Assembly: GCA_025201765.1 (NCBI GenBank)
Contig: MU623424.1
Coordinates: forward strand, 96,184-160,183
Reading direction: 5' to 3'
DNA from: Daldinia sp. FL1419
Lineage: Eukaryota > Ascomycota > Sordariomycetes > Xylariales > Hypoxylaceae
DNA length: 64,000 nt
Below are positions 10,699-22,639 of the stretch, in pieces. Under the pieces are notes generated by a model, which did not search any database, was not told the DNA's origin, and saw nothing but the letters and a program-made list of their open reading frames with translations. The first letter of the stretch is position 1. Each line of letters opens with the position of its first letter. The position numbers were made by a program, and so were the translations under genes.

Positions 10699-11370
10699 AT
10701 GAAGGCCGCCGAATCCGCCAAGACAGCTCTAATTATCATTGACGTTCAAAATGGATTCCGAAACCCAACACACTGGGGGCCGAGCCGAAGCACACCTGAA
10801 TGCGAGGGTAATATCGCACTTTTGCTAAACGCGGCGCGAGCGTACAATAATAAGTTACAAAGCAAAGATACCGAAAGCAAGTCAGAGGAAATAACTATCT
10901 GCCATGTCCACCATCATAGCATTTATCCCGACTCGATGCTTCACCCCGGTGCTCGGGTTGAGATAGACGGCGAGCTCGTCGACGCGGTTCAGCCTCAGGC
11001 ATTCGCAACGCCCGAGCCACGAGAGCCCGTCTTTACTAAAGACGTCAACTCGTCCTTCATTGGTACCCGACTAGAATCTCATCTTAAAGACCAAGGTGTG
11101 AGACAGCTCGTCATATGCGGCCTCACAACGGATCACTGCGTTAGCACAACTACACGCATGGCCAACAATCTGAGAGTCGTATCCGTGACAAGCCCAACCG
11201 GCCAACTCGACGAGGGCGATATCATCGTCGTCAGCGACGCATGCGCCACCTTTTCAAAGGGCGAATTTGATGCGGAAACGGTGCATCGAGTAAGCCTTGC
11301 CAGTCTAAACGAAGAGTTTGCTCAAGTTGTAAACACGCAAGCTGTCCTGCGCGACGTTTTTGGGTCCTAG
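10699..11370 (+). CDS. Isochorismatase-fold cysteine hydrolase
   Basis: This single-exon gene encodes 223 residues of the isochorismatase-like (cysteine hydrolase) superfamily. The expected Asp-Lys-Cys triad is visible: Asp15 in LIIIDVQNGF, Lys114 in VFTKDVNSSF and Cys147 in CGLTTDHCVSTT. Family members hydrolyse isochorismate, nicotinamide, ureidoacrylate and related amides, and the substrate cannot be assigned here. No signal peptide is seen, so it is probably cytosolic. The ATG directly follows a run of ATCAA repeats. It is convergent with the glycosyltransferase gene, 233 bp away. The siderophore gene nearby might tempt a link to bacterial EntB, but that is not supported: fungal hydroxamate siderophores need no isochorismatase. 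Confidence 0.85.
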   Translation: MKAAESAKTALIIIDVQNGFRNPTHWGPSRSTPECEGNIALLLNAARAYNNKLQSKDTESKSEEITICHVHHHSIYPDSMLHPGARVEIDGELVDAVQPQAFATPEPREPVFTKDVNSSFIGTRLESHLKDQGVRQLVICGLTTDHCVSTTTRMANNLRVVSVTSPTGQLDEGDIIVVSDACATFSKGEFDAETVHRVSLASLNEEFAQVVNTQAVLRDVFGS

Positions 11371-11603
11371 ATTGCTACCCGCAATATACCTCTCCCTCGA
11401 GGTTCGAGAAGGGTCTTGAATAGGCGCACACTCGAGAAACGTCATAGTCAATAATGTAACCCATCAATCACAATATCTCGCCAAGTTGTGACGATATGAT
11501 AGCTAGGTTAAAAAAGGAAAAGCAATCTATTCCAGGGGAAGTCATGGATACAATTGAAGTCGTAAAGTCTAATTTAGAACTTCCAATCGTAATATCCAAT
11601 CCC

Positions 11604-13127
11604 TTATCGACGGCCGATGAGTTTTCCCAGCGAAGGGACCCGAGACGCGTGAGTCTTGACCATATGTCCAATATCTGCGAAGATGAGATAGCTACCAACG
11701 ATGGCCCAAAACCCGCAAATGATAGAAAGCGAAAAGGCAATCTTCGCTTTAATTATCCCAAAGACGAGAAAATCTCTTCCGAAAGCATTCGGGAGTAGCC
11801 GGCCGATAATAGGCACCTGTGTCCTCAGGGTATTCGACTTGTTCTGTTCGAACTGCTCGATCGTGTCAAACATCCGCCAGGCAGCTTTATTACCGACCCT
11901 CTGCCATGTGGCTTCGCATGCGAGCGCGCGGCCGTCTAAAGCGAATCGTTCGCGAAGTCTTGAGTCTTGACTAAGCAGTAGCACCATTCGCACGAAGCCC
12001 TCCAAGTCGTTGGGCGGAACGAGAAACCCAGTTTTTCCGTGTTCGATAATGTCGCTTGGACCGCCTTCGTCTCTTGCAACCACCGGTACGCCGCTTGCCA
12101 TCGCCTCCAAGACTACCAGCCCAAATGTTTCGGTAACGGAGCAGTGTAGGAAAATATCAGCCGAAGCATAATGCGTCATCAGGTCCTTTCCTACCTTGAA
12201 GCCGACAAAGATGACTCTGCCTTTCTCATTCAGCGAGTCAAACATATCTTTTACCTCCTGGAAAACGACTGGGTTCCGATTCCCGCCCACAATAACAAGT
12301 TTGAAATCCAACCCCTTCTTATCCAGTTCTATAGCCACCTGTGAAAGGAACCCGAACCCCTTCTCACCCGCTATTCGCGAACAGGTAAATAAGATGAGTT
12401 CTCCGTTTGGTGCCCATTTATTTCTTAGCTCCAAGCTTTTCTTAGCCGGGTTGAATCCCTTGGTATCGACCCCTCGTCTTAGCACTTCCATTTTTTCGTT
12501 TGGTACGTTTGCAATTTTGTTCAAGTATGTCTTGACGAATTTGCTCGGGTAGAAAATAGTCTTCACGGACGAGTCACGGAAGAGATTACCCTGGACGAAG
12601 CCAAAGACCTGATTTGCGATCTTGCCCAGTGGCCAAGGAAATAACACCGAGCAATACCCAGCCAAATCAGTTTGGAAATTGCATATAACAGGTACTTGCG
12701 ACTCCTTTGCGTGCTGCCGTACCTGTAGCATCACCTGGAACCCTAAGGATGCAGGGCTAGCCAGGTAGATAAGGTCTGGTGGTCCTCTAAACGTCCGCCT
12801 ATATATCTCGGAAAGTCGTACGGGATATACCACTGAGAGTTCGGGGTTGAAAGGCAGGCAGTACCCCGTTAATCGTACTTCTTCGTGGTACAAGGAGTCT
12901 ACGTCGCCAAGAGAGCTGATAGGGCTAAATGTGTTGACCTTGGTATGGTTATATGGTGCGACCACCGAGACGAATACCCCGTGAGATCGTAATTGATCTA
13001 CTATCATCTTGGTGGTGCGCGATACACCGTTTACAGGACCAAGACTCTCGGTACAGAATAAGATACGTTTCCCGCTCAACCCGGACGGGAAGGTGTCCAA
13101 GTTATGAGATTCCCGACTTTTCGCCAT
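11604..13127 (-). CDS. GT4-family glycosyltransferase (SqdX/SQD2-like)
   Basis: This intron-less gene encodes 507 residues of a GT-B fold glycosyltransferase. The N-terminal acceptor domain begins near residue 20 (RILFCTESLGPVNGVSRTT). The donor domain carries RRGVDTKGFNP near 235, FTCSRIAGEKG near 270 and the GT4 EX7E motif in TETFGLVVLEAM near 355. The sequence resembles SqdX/SQD2-like and bacterial mannosyltransferase-like GT4 enzymes, which use nucleotide sugars to glycosylate lipids. A hydrophobic segment near residues 455-485 suggests a C-terminal membrane anchor, which fits a lipid acceptor. It is divergently arranged with a UDP-glucose dehydrogenase gene 3.2 kb away, the enzyme that makes UDP-glucuronate. 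Donor and acceptor are inferred, not shown. Confidence 0.85.
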   Translation of the reverse strand: MAKSRESHNLDTFPSGLSGKRILFCTESLGPVNGVSRTTKMIVDQLRSHGVFVSVVAPYNHTKVNTFSPISSLGDVDSLYHEEVRLTGYCLPFNPELSVVYPVRLSEIYRRTFRGPPDLIYLASPASLGFQVMLQVRQHAKESQVPVICNFQTDLAGYCSVLFPWPLGKIANQVFGFVQGNLFRDSSVKTIFYPSKFVKTYLNKIANVPNEKMEVLRRGVDTKGFNPAKKSLELRNKWAPNGELILFTCSRIAGEKGFGFLSQVAIELDKKGLDFKLVIVGGNRNPVVFQEVKDMFDSLNEKGRVIFVGFKVGKDLMTHYASADIFLHCSVTETFGLVVLEAMASGVPVVARDEGGPSDIIEHGKTGFLVPPNDLEGFVRMVLLLSQDSRLRERFALDGRALACEATWQRVGNKAAWRMFDTIEQFEQNKSNTLRTQVPIIGRLLPNAFGRDFLVFGIIKAKIAFSLSIICGFWAIVGSYLIFADIGHMVKTHASRVPSLGKLIGRR

Positions 13128-16100
13128 AGCCTAAGCTTTGTTAAGCTGATAGGCTGGTGTGGTGTAGTCTCCGAATAACTCTGCGCTTCGCAAATTATGT
13201 GCCGGTTTTGAGCTGAAGGTGCAGATCAAGGATGTCTCGTCCTCTTCGAAGTCGTCGCCTAGTCCTATGACTGAGAACCTATCGCGCCCAAGTTGCAGCG
13301 AAGTAAGCCTGTTATTATTCCCACTACCAGGCTATGTGCCTACCTAGGTAATTAGCATGATGTTACAAAGTAAGCTGGTGCTTATTTAGAAGGCTGCATA
13401 CATGCTATCGAAAGATGCTTAGGATATGGGATGTGCGCCACGTAATGCTATACCCTATAGTCGAATATAGTAAATTTGGGAATTTTTATCGGTTGGGAAA
13501 ACATGTGCGAATCTTATTCTAATATAAAGGATGAAGGTCGCATTTGTTGTAGAAGAGTATAAGATTGATTTGCCAATGCGATGAACATTAAAGTATTGGT
13601 CAATGTTGATAAGATAAAGTTAAGAATGAAGACATGCTCTTGGGGAGGAATGGGGTCCCATGCTCATCAAATCAACGGCGGCAACTGACCTTCCTTTTTT
13701 TTTCTACCTCTTTATCACTGCCGCATCAGAAGGAAGGTGTGAAATGTTCCCGTAGTTTAAGTATAAGATGGTCTGACGAGTGTTAGGAAGGAAGCTACTG
13801 CAACATAGCAGCTAGGTGTACCTAAGATCTATGTGATGCCTGACTTGGAAACAGCTACCCAAATAACTAAAATAGAGAAATCATAATACTTACATACAAC
13901 CTAGGCAGAGAGGTATGTGCATATGTACCTACCTAGGTACCTAAGGTCGGGAGGTAAGGAACTTAGGGAACATAGGGAACATACCTATAGGATCCAAGTA
14001 TTTAATGCGAACCAACTCTTAGGTAATCCTGAGATAAATCGTGAATCAGTTTGAAATTCTAAACATATAAAGAAGTAACTAATCAATGTATATAAAGTAG
14101 CACTGAGATGGTTCAATAAACTGATAGATTAGGTTTAGCAAGTGTGCATGCGTAGGTAGGTATATCATGTGTCTTTTGGCCACTTCCGTTTTGCCTTTTG
14201 GCGTTGATTCACCCAATAATAAGCTTCGTACGTAGCACACGCGAAATAGCCAGCGCACCAATCATGTGTTGCGATGGAAGCACATTTTCTCTCAATGAGA
14301 GCAACAGAGCTTAGCTACCTCAGCAGGTACATGGTACGGACCCACATCTAAGCTTGTCAATATGCATGTACGCAGGAAAATCCGGGGTCCTACCACTTAC
14401 AATGAGGTACGTATATGTATAACTGATTGATTCTCGTGCAGGAATGCTGGACTTGGATTCATTCAACAAAAAGCTTTTTTTTTTTTTTTTTTTCCTATTC
14501 TTTTTATAGATAGACAAGCGCGAACTTGGACTTTAGCCATCACTAACATAAGGAGGGGTCAATGTCACATGCGCATTCATCGTTATCTGTACCGTTAACT
14601 GCGCCATCATCTGAGGTTATCTAGATTGTCGCGCGTCTTCCGCCCTATCATGTACGAATTAGCATCTTGCATTAGACCCTCGTGTGTTTGGTACGCTTAT
14701 CCGTTGGCTCCCTATCCCAATGTAATACTTGCTTTACTAGATCGTGCTTGCTGTATTGTCTTTTCTTTTTTCTTCCTTTCTCACTCCTGACTTCTTCCCC
14801 TAGCTAACTGATTCATTCTACAATTCTACTATACTCACATTATTCCCCTACTATCATAAGATCATACTCCCCAGAGCTTCTGCTAACTACCGAAGGTAAT
14901 AAAAGGTTACAGTACAGATATTATGTAGCTACCTTCCAAGGCAAGACTGACTTATACAGTTTCGTCGGAGCAGCATATTATACTAGTGTATATCACGTAT
15001 ATCAAATATACCATTAGCTATTCTTCCTTACGGGAACGGATGCTCGCCCATACCCTTACCTAGGAATATTTCTTTGGCTTCTACCTAGTAGCATAAGCTA
15101 CGGGGAAACGTTAAACTAGCCGTTGGACGATATGGCCTCTCTTGTCTTTAGGCGTCTGGGAAGTCTCCGGCTTTCTTCCCCTCTCGAGCCTTCACGCACA
15201 TACCTTACATATGAGTAGAACTCGTTACATCGCAACCTAATTCTCGATAAGTCTTCAATAGAGTCTACCTACCTATGCTTGCGTGCTTAGATGAGGTAGA
15301 GAAAGGCGTACGTATACTCACGCAGGGCTCGTGCGTCCAAGTCGAGCCACCAGTTTCGTACATGTATGCGTACCTACGAGGCACGCAGACATCAAGGCAG
15401 TATAAAGTATTACTACTTATATCACAATATACCTAGTATACCTAGGATACCTCGTAGTATATAAGGTAAGCGGCTAACAGCACCGTACGTGTGTAAGTTT
15501 GTACCGTTCGTTTGACTTATAGTAATAAGTTGGCACTTAACCTGCCCGAGCAATACCCTGAGCTTTCCATCTACCAACCCCTCTCATTCACATCAACCCG
15601 ATGCATTGATGGCCCGTGGTACAGAGTGGGACAGAATACTGGCTTCTAAGCTCTTGTCTAGACCCGCCACCTGCGTCTATAACACGGATTCTTGTAGGAG
15701 TTCAACGCCATCGCAGATCTCTTATACCAAGCTCGGAAGCAAAAACAACTTACCTCCCTGGCTACCCTACCAGAGTGTCAGCTATTTGAATCTTCCTAAG
15801 TTAAGTAGCGTCCTAGCAAAACCTAAGGTTCGACGTAGTCATACATAGACTTAACTTACCTTAGCCCTTTTCTAAGAGGTCATCCCTTCCTATAAGGCTC
15901 GTCCCTCCGCCCACCCAGATATATCTTTCGCCGCCGCCTTTTAGCTCACCTGCCAATACCATTGCTGCTTTCTTTAAGCTTCTGATTGTTTACCATATCC
16001 ATTTATATTTAAGTCTGCAGTCACGCCCTCCCTTGGCCACTTACCTTTCACCAAACACATCTATACATCTAACTACTTCGATACCTTACACAACCACTTC

Positions 16101-16362
16101 ATTACAAATATCTTCGCGGACCTGACTTATAAGTGAGCCATCCAAGGTGGATATATACTGTGTTGGAAGTCCCATCTCCTACTTCATCTTCCACTTTTCT
16201 AGATCGCTGTGTCGCGTGTGAGAACATAAGACAAAGATAAAGGAGCCCCCTTCCTACACTGTTTCGTTCCGAGATTTCAAGTACGCAGACCACTTATTAA
16301 CCCCCCCCCCGGGAAATCAATACTTGGGAGTCGTGACCTGACCTAGGATTTACACAGCTATT
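13128..16362. other. Long shared upstream region between GT4 and UDP-glucose dehydrogenase genes
   Basis: This 3.2-kb region lies between two divergently transcribed genes. It holds TACCTAGG-type repeats (about 13328-13342, 13925-13945, 15430-15450), a poly-T run at about 14475-14493 and a C11 tract near 16302-16312 shortly before the dehydrogenase start. The stretch 15540-16120 is pyrimidine-rich, as expected for a fungal 5' leader. An 80-codon frame at 15606-15848 resembles nothing and may be leader sequence. No gene is supported. Confidence 0.55.
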
Positions 16363-18524
16363 ATGGATCCTACACGGGTACCGATAACCACCCTAGTAAC
16401 CCAAACCGGGGACGGCGGTGTGTTTGCTGATGCTGCTTCGACTGCTCCCACCACACCAGATGGGACCTCATCGTCTAGCTCAATGCTACACTCAGAGTTA
16501 ACTGCGGAGCTTGAGCGAACTGGCCTCCAGCAAGTTACCGCCACCGCTCATCAGGATGCGCCTCGTCCTATCCGTAACATATGTTGTGTCGGTGCTGGCT
16601 ATGTTGGTGAGTTATTATCCATTACTATTCGAGAGTGTTCGTCTCAAGAAGAGATATATCTCGACCTTACTCTTTAACGCCGTATCTTGAAGCTGACGGA
16701 TGATATAGGTGGCCCAACGGCTGCTGTCATCGCCTATCAAAATCCGGATCTGCGTGTCACTGTCGTAGATAAGAATGCACAACGAATCCGCCGATGGAAT
16801 TCACAGCACCTGCCTATCTATGAGCCGGGATTGGGTGATATCGTACGCATCGCTCGCGACGGATCTAGGGAGTGCTATTTCGATAATGAGCCAACCGACA
16901 GCCAAAAAGGCACAATAGATAGTTACAGCTCCTGCGGTCGCCGTATTGTGTTTGATAACCAAAGGACAACCGCCCATGCTAGACAGCCGAACCTATTCTT
17001 CTCGACTCAAGTAGCGCGATGTATCAGCGAGGCAGATATGGTTTTGATTGCAGTTAATACCCCGACGAAATCAAAGGGGGCCGGCGCAGGAAGTGCTACC
17101 GACATGACAGCTTTTGAAGCCGTCACCAGCGAAGTCGCGCAACATGCTAGGCCAGGAACCATCATTGTGGAAAAGTCTACCGTCCCTTGCCGGACAGCAG
17201 AGCTTATTCGAGAGACTGTAAGTTGACACCTACCATACGAGAATCTGACGACCCAAACATTAATTGTCTAACAACCTGATAGATGGCAGTCCACCGCCCT
17301 GGCATCCGCTTTGAAATACTCTCAAACCCGGAATTTCTAGCTGCGGGTACCGCCATGAGAGATCTTATTTATCCTGATCGCGTACTTATCGGATCTTCGA
17401 CGACTCCGTCTGGTCGCAGAGCTGCTGAAGCGTTGGCAGGAGTTTACGCGGCATGGGTCCCACGATCGCGCATCATCACCACCAACGTGTACTCGTCTGA
17501 GCTAGCGAAGCTTGTAGCAAACTCGATGTTGGCACAGCGTATCAGTAGCATAAACTCGATCTCTGCGATCTGCGAGAAGACAGGGGCGGACGTCGACGAG
17601 ATAGCAGCGTCTATTGGCCGTGACCCCCGCATCGGCGACAAGTTCCTTAAGGCAGGAATTGGTTTCGGCGGAAGCTGTTTCAAGAAGGACATTTTAAGCC
17701 TTGTGTATTTGGCTGAATCCTTTGGCTTAGATGAAGTGAGCGAATATTGGAGGCAGGTGGTAGCGATAAACGAGTACCAGCGCAATCGCTTTTCTAAGCG
17801 CGTGATTCAGCGCCTAAATAACACTCTCGTTGGGAAGAAGATCACTCTACTCGGATATGCCTTTAAGGCTAATACTTCTGACACGAGGGAGTCGCCGGCG
17901 CTAGAAATCATCAAGACGTTCCTTGAAGAAGGACCTAGGGAGATTGCTGTGTTCGATCCCTGTTGCAACCCGGTGGTCGTGAAAGCTGAGATTAGGGACC
18001 TTATAAGGGACCAGCCTGCTCTCAAGGAAGACGGAGGACCGATCGAGATATATTCAAGCGCTTATACTGCCTGCGAAGCCAGCCATGCGGTCGTAGTAAC
18101 AACCGAGTTCGATGAGTTTCGAACTACACCAAGCAAGGCGAGCAACACCAGTCTTCCTTCTCAACCGCCGGATGAGGTTGACCCCCGACCGTTTGCTTAT
18201 AAACCTACGGAGTTGGACGTATTAACACTACACAAATACCTTTTACAAAACTCGTCGGCAGTGACTTTCCCCGATGGAGACCCTTTGGAGCGTTATAAGC
18301 CGGAGCCAGCGTGTGAGAGCGACTGTCCTGACTGTGGCTTGATCAAGACAAGCGGCTATTCGACAGCGGGGAACACGAGTGAGGATAGACCTAAAGAGAG
18401 GCTAGACTGGAACAAAATCTCTTTTGCTATGAACAAGCCGAAATGGGTGTTTGATGGAAAAGGAATTATCGATGAGACTGAGCTCACCAAATTGGGTATT
18501 CGTGTAGAGCGCGTTGGGCGTTGA
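16363..18524 (+). CDS. UDP-glucose 6-dehydrogenase
   Basis: Three exons, 16363..16606, 16709..17217 and 17283..18524, give 664 residues with both junctions in frame. The enzyme oxidises UDP-glucose to UDP-glucuronate with two NAD+. The Rossmann motif GAGYVGGPTAAV is split by intron 1 (near residue 77). VNTPTK follows near 185, EKSTVP near 238 and NPEFLAAGTA near 265. The catalytic cysteine is in GFGGSCFKKD, near residue 383. The roughly 70-residue serine/threonine-rich N-terminal extension and the C-terminal tail with a CxxCPxC-like cluster make it longer than bacterial enzymes but normal for filamentous fungi. The closely related GDP-mannose dehydrogenase is unlikely given the fungal family. 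It is divergent from a GT4 glycosyltransferase gene. Confidence 0.92.
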
Positions 18525-19495
18525 AGAAAACTAGAGCACCTTCTTTTCACCCCTTTCCCCCCCCTCTTTTTCGTTCGCGGGCCATCTTCGCATACACGGT
18601 CCCCGATTACAGCGCCGCATTGCATCTTATAGTTATTGGAGAATGGGTAGCCTAGAAAGGGCCTTTTAGGCTACGTCGTGGAAGGATATACCTTGATAGA
18701 TTCTTGCTTATGCCTCTCCTGTTTTGATTCATTCAGGTTACTTGGGGTAGTCAGGTTCGGTGATTTTATATGAAGATCGCGGGGGGGTTTCTTTTTTCGT
18801 AAAGAGGGTTTGTTGATCAAAGCGGCTCTAACAATACTCACTATTGCTATTGTATACTAGTATACATCTTATTTTAAGTATCCGTAATATGATTAGATAG
18901 AAATATCCCTTTTGTGTTTGGGATCTCATTTCTAGTGATAGAATCATTTTATCTTGGATGCTCATCCAGGTGCCTACCCCAGAAGGTATCTAGGACACCC
19001 CTTATATCAGATCGACGTCGATGATTTGTGTAAATACAGTTACCTATATAAGTAACTTGCTGTATCATGTATGTGACATACATCGCAAATCGGGTTCTTG
19101 ATGTTTGTTACAAGTAAAGATTTAAACAAATTCCTACAAATCAGTTGTGAAGTGTCTGATTCCTCTACCTGTTCTCGCGCGGGACTTACCCGATACCCCG
19201 GAAAAGTCGGCGGAAATAGAGGGAGACGAACGCTACGGACGTAAATCAAGAGCCGACGAAGGCGTCAAAGTAATTAACCTGCGAACACCGAAAACGAACC
19301 TCGGCGAAAGCGCATTTCGTCACGATAAAATAAGCCTACCATACCTAATTAACCGGCCAATAGACCAATCACTCATACATAGATTCGAGAAATAGATATT
19401 CCTCAGTCCCCTTGAGGCGAACGTAAATGATCTTTTAACGTTTGGTTTTTTTCATCTTTCAAAGACTCTTGTGTATCCCTTCGTTCCTCTTTAAG
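18525..19495. other. Intergenic region between dehydrogenase and CoA-transferase genes
   Basis: This 971-bp spacer holds the 3' region of the dehydrogenase and the promoter of the CoA-transferase. It includes a T/C-rich stretch near 18540-18570 and a G8 tract near 18780-18788. No gene, RNA or named site is recognised. Confidence 0.55.
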
Positions 19496-21282
19496 ATGGC
19501 GCGAGCCCGGAGTGCTGTTCTCAGGGCTTCCGTCCAACTCTCACATCGATGGGCGGTACCTCATGCGCGGCGACATTACAGAGATGCTACTGTCGCTGTC
19601 GCTAGTTCTAGGTTTACACAGAGCTCTTGGGGATCGTGCCGTTACTACGCGACTGAAGCGCCCACGAAGTCGGCGCGGGGCGGTTCCAAGGTTTTCAAAT
19701 CTGCTGATGAGGCTGTCGCGGATTTAAAGGATGGCGATGTTGTCCTCAGCGCTGGGTTTGGGTTATGCGGCGTTGCTGGTATGTATGAAATAAGATAATC
19801 GGCTCCCCTAGCCTTCAGGCGGTCTCTCAATCCTTGGTCTTAGCTATGATGAATGGTTAGCTAATTCTTACCGCACATAGAAACCCTCATTCAGGCTATA
19901 CATAAAAGGGGCCTCAAGGATCTCACAGCAGTGTCGAACAACGCCGGCTCTGGTGACCACGGCTTAGCCCTACTTACTAGGGACGGGCGACTGAGTCGCA
20001 TTATTCTCTCGTATCTAGGATCAAACAAGGAGCTCGAGAAGCAATACCTGACAGGAAAAATAGCAGTTGAATTATGTCCACAAGGCACGTTAGCGGAAAA
20101 ACTAAGAGCGGCTGGGGCTGGAATCCCGGCTTTTTATACGGCGACGGGAGGCAAGACATTCGTCGAGACCGGCGAGATACCCGTGAGGTTCACCCCGGAG
20201 GCCGTCCTCGAAAAAGGAAAACCTAAAGAGACCAGGATATTCGATGGGAAATCCTACCTTATGGAGACGGCCCTTCCTGGCGACGTAGCGATCCTGCGCG
20301 CGTGGAAAGTTGACGAGGCAGGCAACTGCGTGTTCAAGTGAGTCTCTTTAACTCATCCTTACGCATGGTAGTATACGAACGTTAACCCGTGTTCTCTAGA
20401 TACACTACAAGGACGTATGCGGGTCTTATGGCTAAGGCTGCACGTATCGCCATAGTTGAAGCTGAAAACATTGTACCGATCGGATCCATCGATCCGGATA
20501 GTGTTGACCTTCCGGGAATCTTTATTGACCGCATTGTGCCGGCTACAGCAGCCAAGCATTTCGAAGTGTTAAAGGTAGCACCGCCTAAGGAGGATTCGGC
20601 TTCAGGCAAGCCGAACACTCTGGACGCTCGGAACCGCATCGCTAGACGTGCGGCCAAGGAACTGCGCGATGGCTACTACGTTAACTTGGGTGTGGGCATC
20701 CCTACGCTGGCTGCGTCCTACCTCCCTGAGAATACTAAGGTCTGGCTACAGTCGGAAAACGGCATTCTTGGTATGGGTGGCTACCCGGCTACAGAGGAAG
20801 AAGCGGACCCAGACTTGATTAATGCGGGCAAGGAGACGGTAACTTTGCTACCGGGAGCGGCGACCTTCGACTCAGCTGAATCATTCGGGATGATTCGAGG
20901 CGGCCACGTCGACGTTTCGATTCTAGGCGCTTTTCAGGTGTCTGCGTCAGGGGATCTAGCCAACTACATGATTCCCGGTCGTGTTTTCAAGGGGATGGGT
21001 GGCGCCATGGATCTCGTGTCGAACCCAGAGCAGACCAAGATCGTTGTAGCCACGGAACACGTCGACAAGAAAGGCCGCAGCAAGATTGTCCAGGACTGCA
21101 AACTGCCTCTGACCGGCAAGGGCGTGGTCAGCACGATCATTACGGATCTTGGTGTTTTTCAAGTCGATCGTACCAAGGGCGGCCTAACACTTACTGAGAT
21201 CGCGGAAGGTGTTGAACTTGAGACTGTGAAGGCCAAGACCGATGCTGAGTTTGTAGTTGCGGATGATTTGAAGACGTTTTAA
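19496..21282 (+). CDS. Succinyl-CoA:3-ketoacid CoA-transferase, mitochondrial
   Basis: Three exons, 19496..19778, 19881..20337 and 20400..21282, give 540 residues. The enzyme moves CoA between succinyl-CoA and acetoacetate in the mitochondrial matrix (ketone-body use). The N terminus is rich in Arg, Ser and Ala and lacks acids for about 50 residues, a typical matrix presequence. The alpha-subunit half shows GFGLCGVAETLIQAI (split by intron 1) and SNNAGSGDHGLALL. The beta half shows GVGIPTLAASYLPE and the active-site glutamate in QSENGILGMGGYP. Both halves are fused as in the eukaryotic enzyme, and length is normal (about 520-540). The ACH1-type acetate:succinate CoA-transferase is a different family and does not fit. 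Confidence 0.93.
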
Positions 21283-21630
21283 ACTTGGAGATGTAGGTAG
21301 GGGATGAGATACTAGAGATGATACCAGATGAGACGAGTTAAGACGGGATTTGGTTCGCACCGGGAGTTTATATTTATTGTATATAAGATCGAGCATATAC
21401 GCACAAGGGGATAGGCATTATTCGTATGTGTTGTGTATAATTCTACCAGGTTATTTACTTCCCTGTCGTTTTCTACCACCCGAGCCCATACGAGATACGG
21501 TCATTCATATCGTCCAAGCTCTTCTTCCTATGTACAGTCTCATAAACTCATTTACACATCCCAAACAACATTGCCCCTTTGCGACCATCGCGTCATTAGC
21601 TTCCGTATTGTTTATATATTATGTACGCCC
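21283..21630. other. Short 3'-3' spacer
   Basis: This 348-bp spacer between the convergent CoA-transferase and Pxp2-like genes is AT-rich near 21360-21440. It presumably carries both polyadenylation regions. Nothing else is seen. Confidence 0.6.
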
Positions 21631-22639
21631 CTATAACTTGGCCCGTAACCCAGGGGCGAATGTGGTTCCCTCGCCGTTGCTAATAACATTGACCAACTTG
21701 TCGATGCTCTCCAATATCCATATGTTACCATCTTCGGTAGCCAACCAAGCACCACCCTCGACGGGCTCCTCACCTTCGGCATGCGCGTCACCGTTCTCGT
21801 ACGCCTTTCGTAGACCAAATATATGCGAAACGACCTGCGGTCCAACACCAGTTTGCGCGCGCAAACATGCGATAGCTACGAGCGATGTGAGCACGCGACC
21901 GACCTTCGCGGGAGCGGCTACGCCACGCGGGTTTGATAGCAGGTTGGAATAGTGGCCGTTGAGGATGTGGACGGGTAAATCAGGATGCGATTGGGCCAGC
22001 TTGTCGAGTAGCTTACGCTCGAAACCCACGTAGACGCTATCCCAGAGGGCAAGGCCGTCGCGTTTGCGAAGTTCGAGGTTCGACGGAGTCAGCTCGCGCG
22101 TCGGGGTCGTGCTGAGTGACGAAGCGACGTCGGCGGGTAAGCTATTGCGGAATGCGCCCAACGTATTAATGCTGCGTGGGATGCCGTTGAACGAGATGCA
22201 CTTGAGGCCGACTTCGCGAATCAGCTCGGCATTTTGAACGGGGGTACGCTGTTCGCTGGTCGTCGCGCTCGAGTTGGCCAGGTGAAAGATTTGCGTCATG
22301 GCTTCAGGGCAGTTCAACGTTGCCGAGACGGCCGTCTGTAATTTTGATGTTTAGCCGTTGGTCTCTTGTCTATTCTCCCGACGTCCTATTTTCCTTTCCT
22401 CTTTTATTTTCTTATTTATTATTTCTTATTTCCGTCTTCATATTTGGGTAACCTGAGAAGTGAAATCGAGCAAGACGTACGGACAAAGTTATCCAGGCAG
22501 GTAATCCGACCTTCTTTTCGGCGGCGTCGCTCGCGAATTTCGTCAAGACAGTCTGGACGCGCGCTGACGAAGGAGTGTAACCGGGGCGCGCATGGCCGGC
22601 GTTGATGAGCGCCTTGACGGCCTCTGAGAGTTTCGACAT
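21631..22639 (-). CDS. Pxp2-like AhpD-fold protein with peroxisomal targeting signal
   Basis: Two exons, complement(21631..22335, 22481..22639), give 287 residues. The 145-bp intron has GTACGT at its 5' end and TTACAG at its 3' end, and the join is in phase 0. The start is the ATG at 22639 (MSKLSEAV). The protein resembles fungal AhpD/carboxymuconolactone-decarboxylase-like proteins of which yeast Pxp2 (about 283 residues) is the named member. Their reaction is unknown. The C terminus is RAKL, whose last three residues (AKL) are an accepted PTS1 signal, so import into the peroxisome matrix is likely. The family call rests on overall resemblance and length. The targeting signal is seen directly. 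It is convergent with the CoA-transferase gene. Confidence 0.7.

Noticed and set aside
10699..11370. Isochorismatase-like gene as part of a catecholate siderophore pathway
   Set aside because: The nearby synthetase is of the fungal hydroxamate type, and no isochorismate synthase or dihydroxybenzoate enzymes are present.
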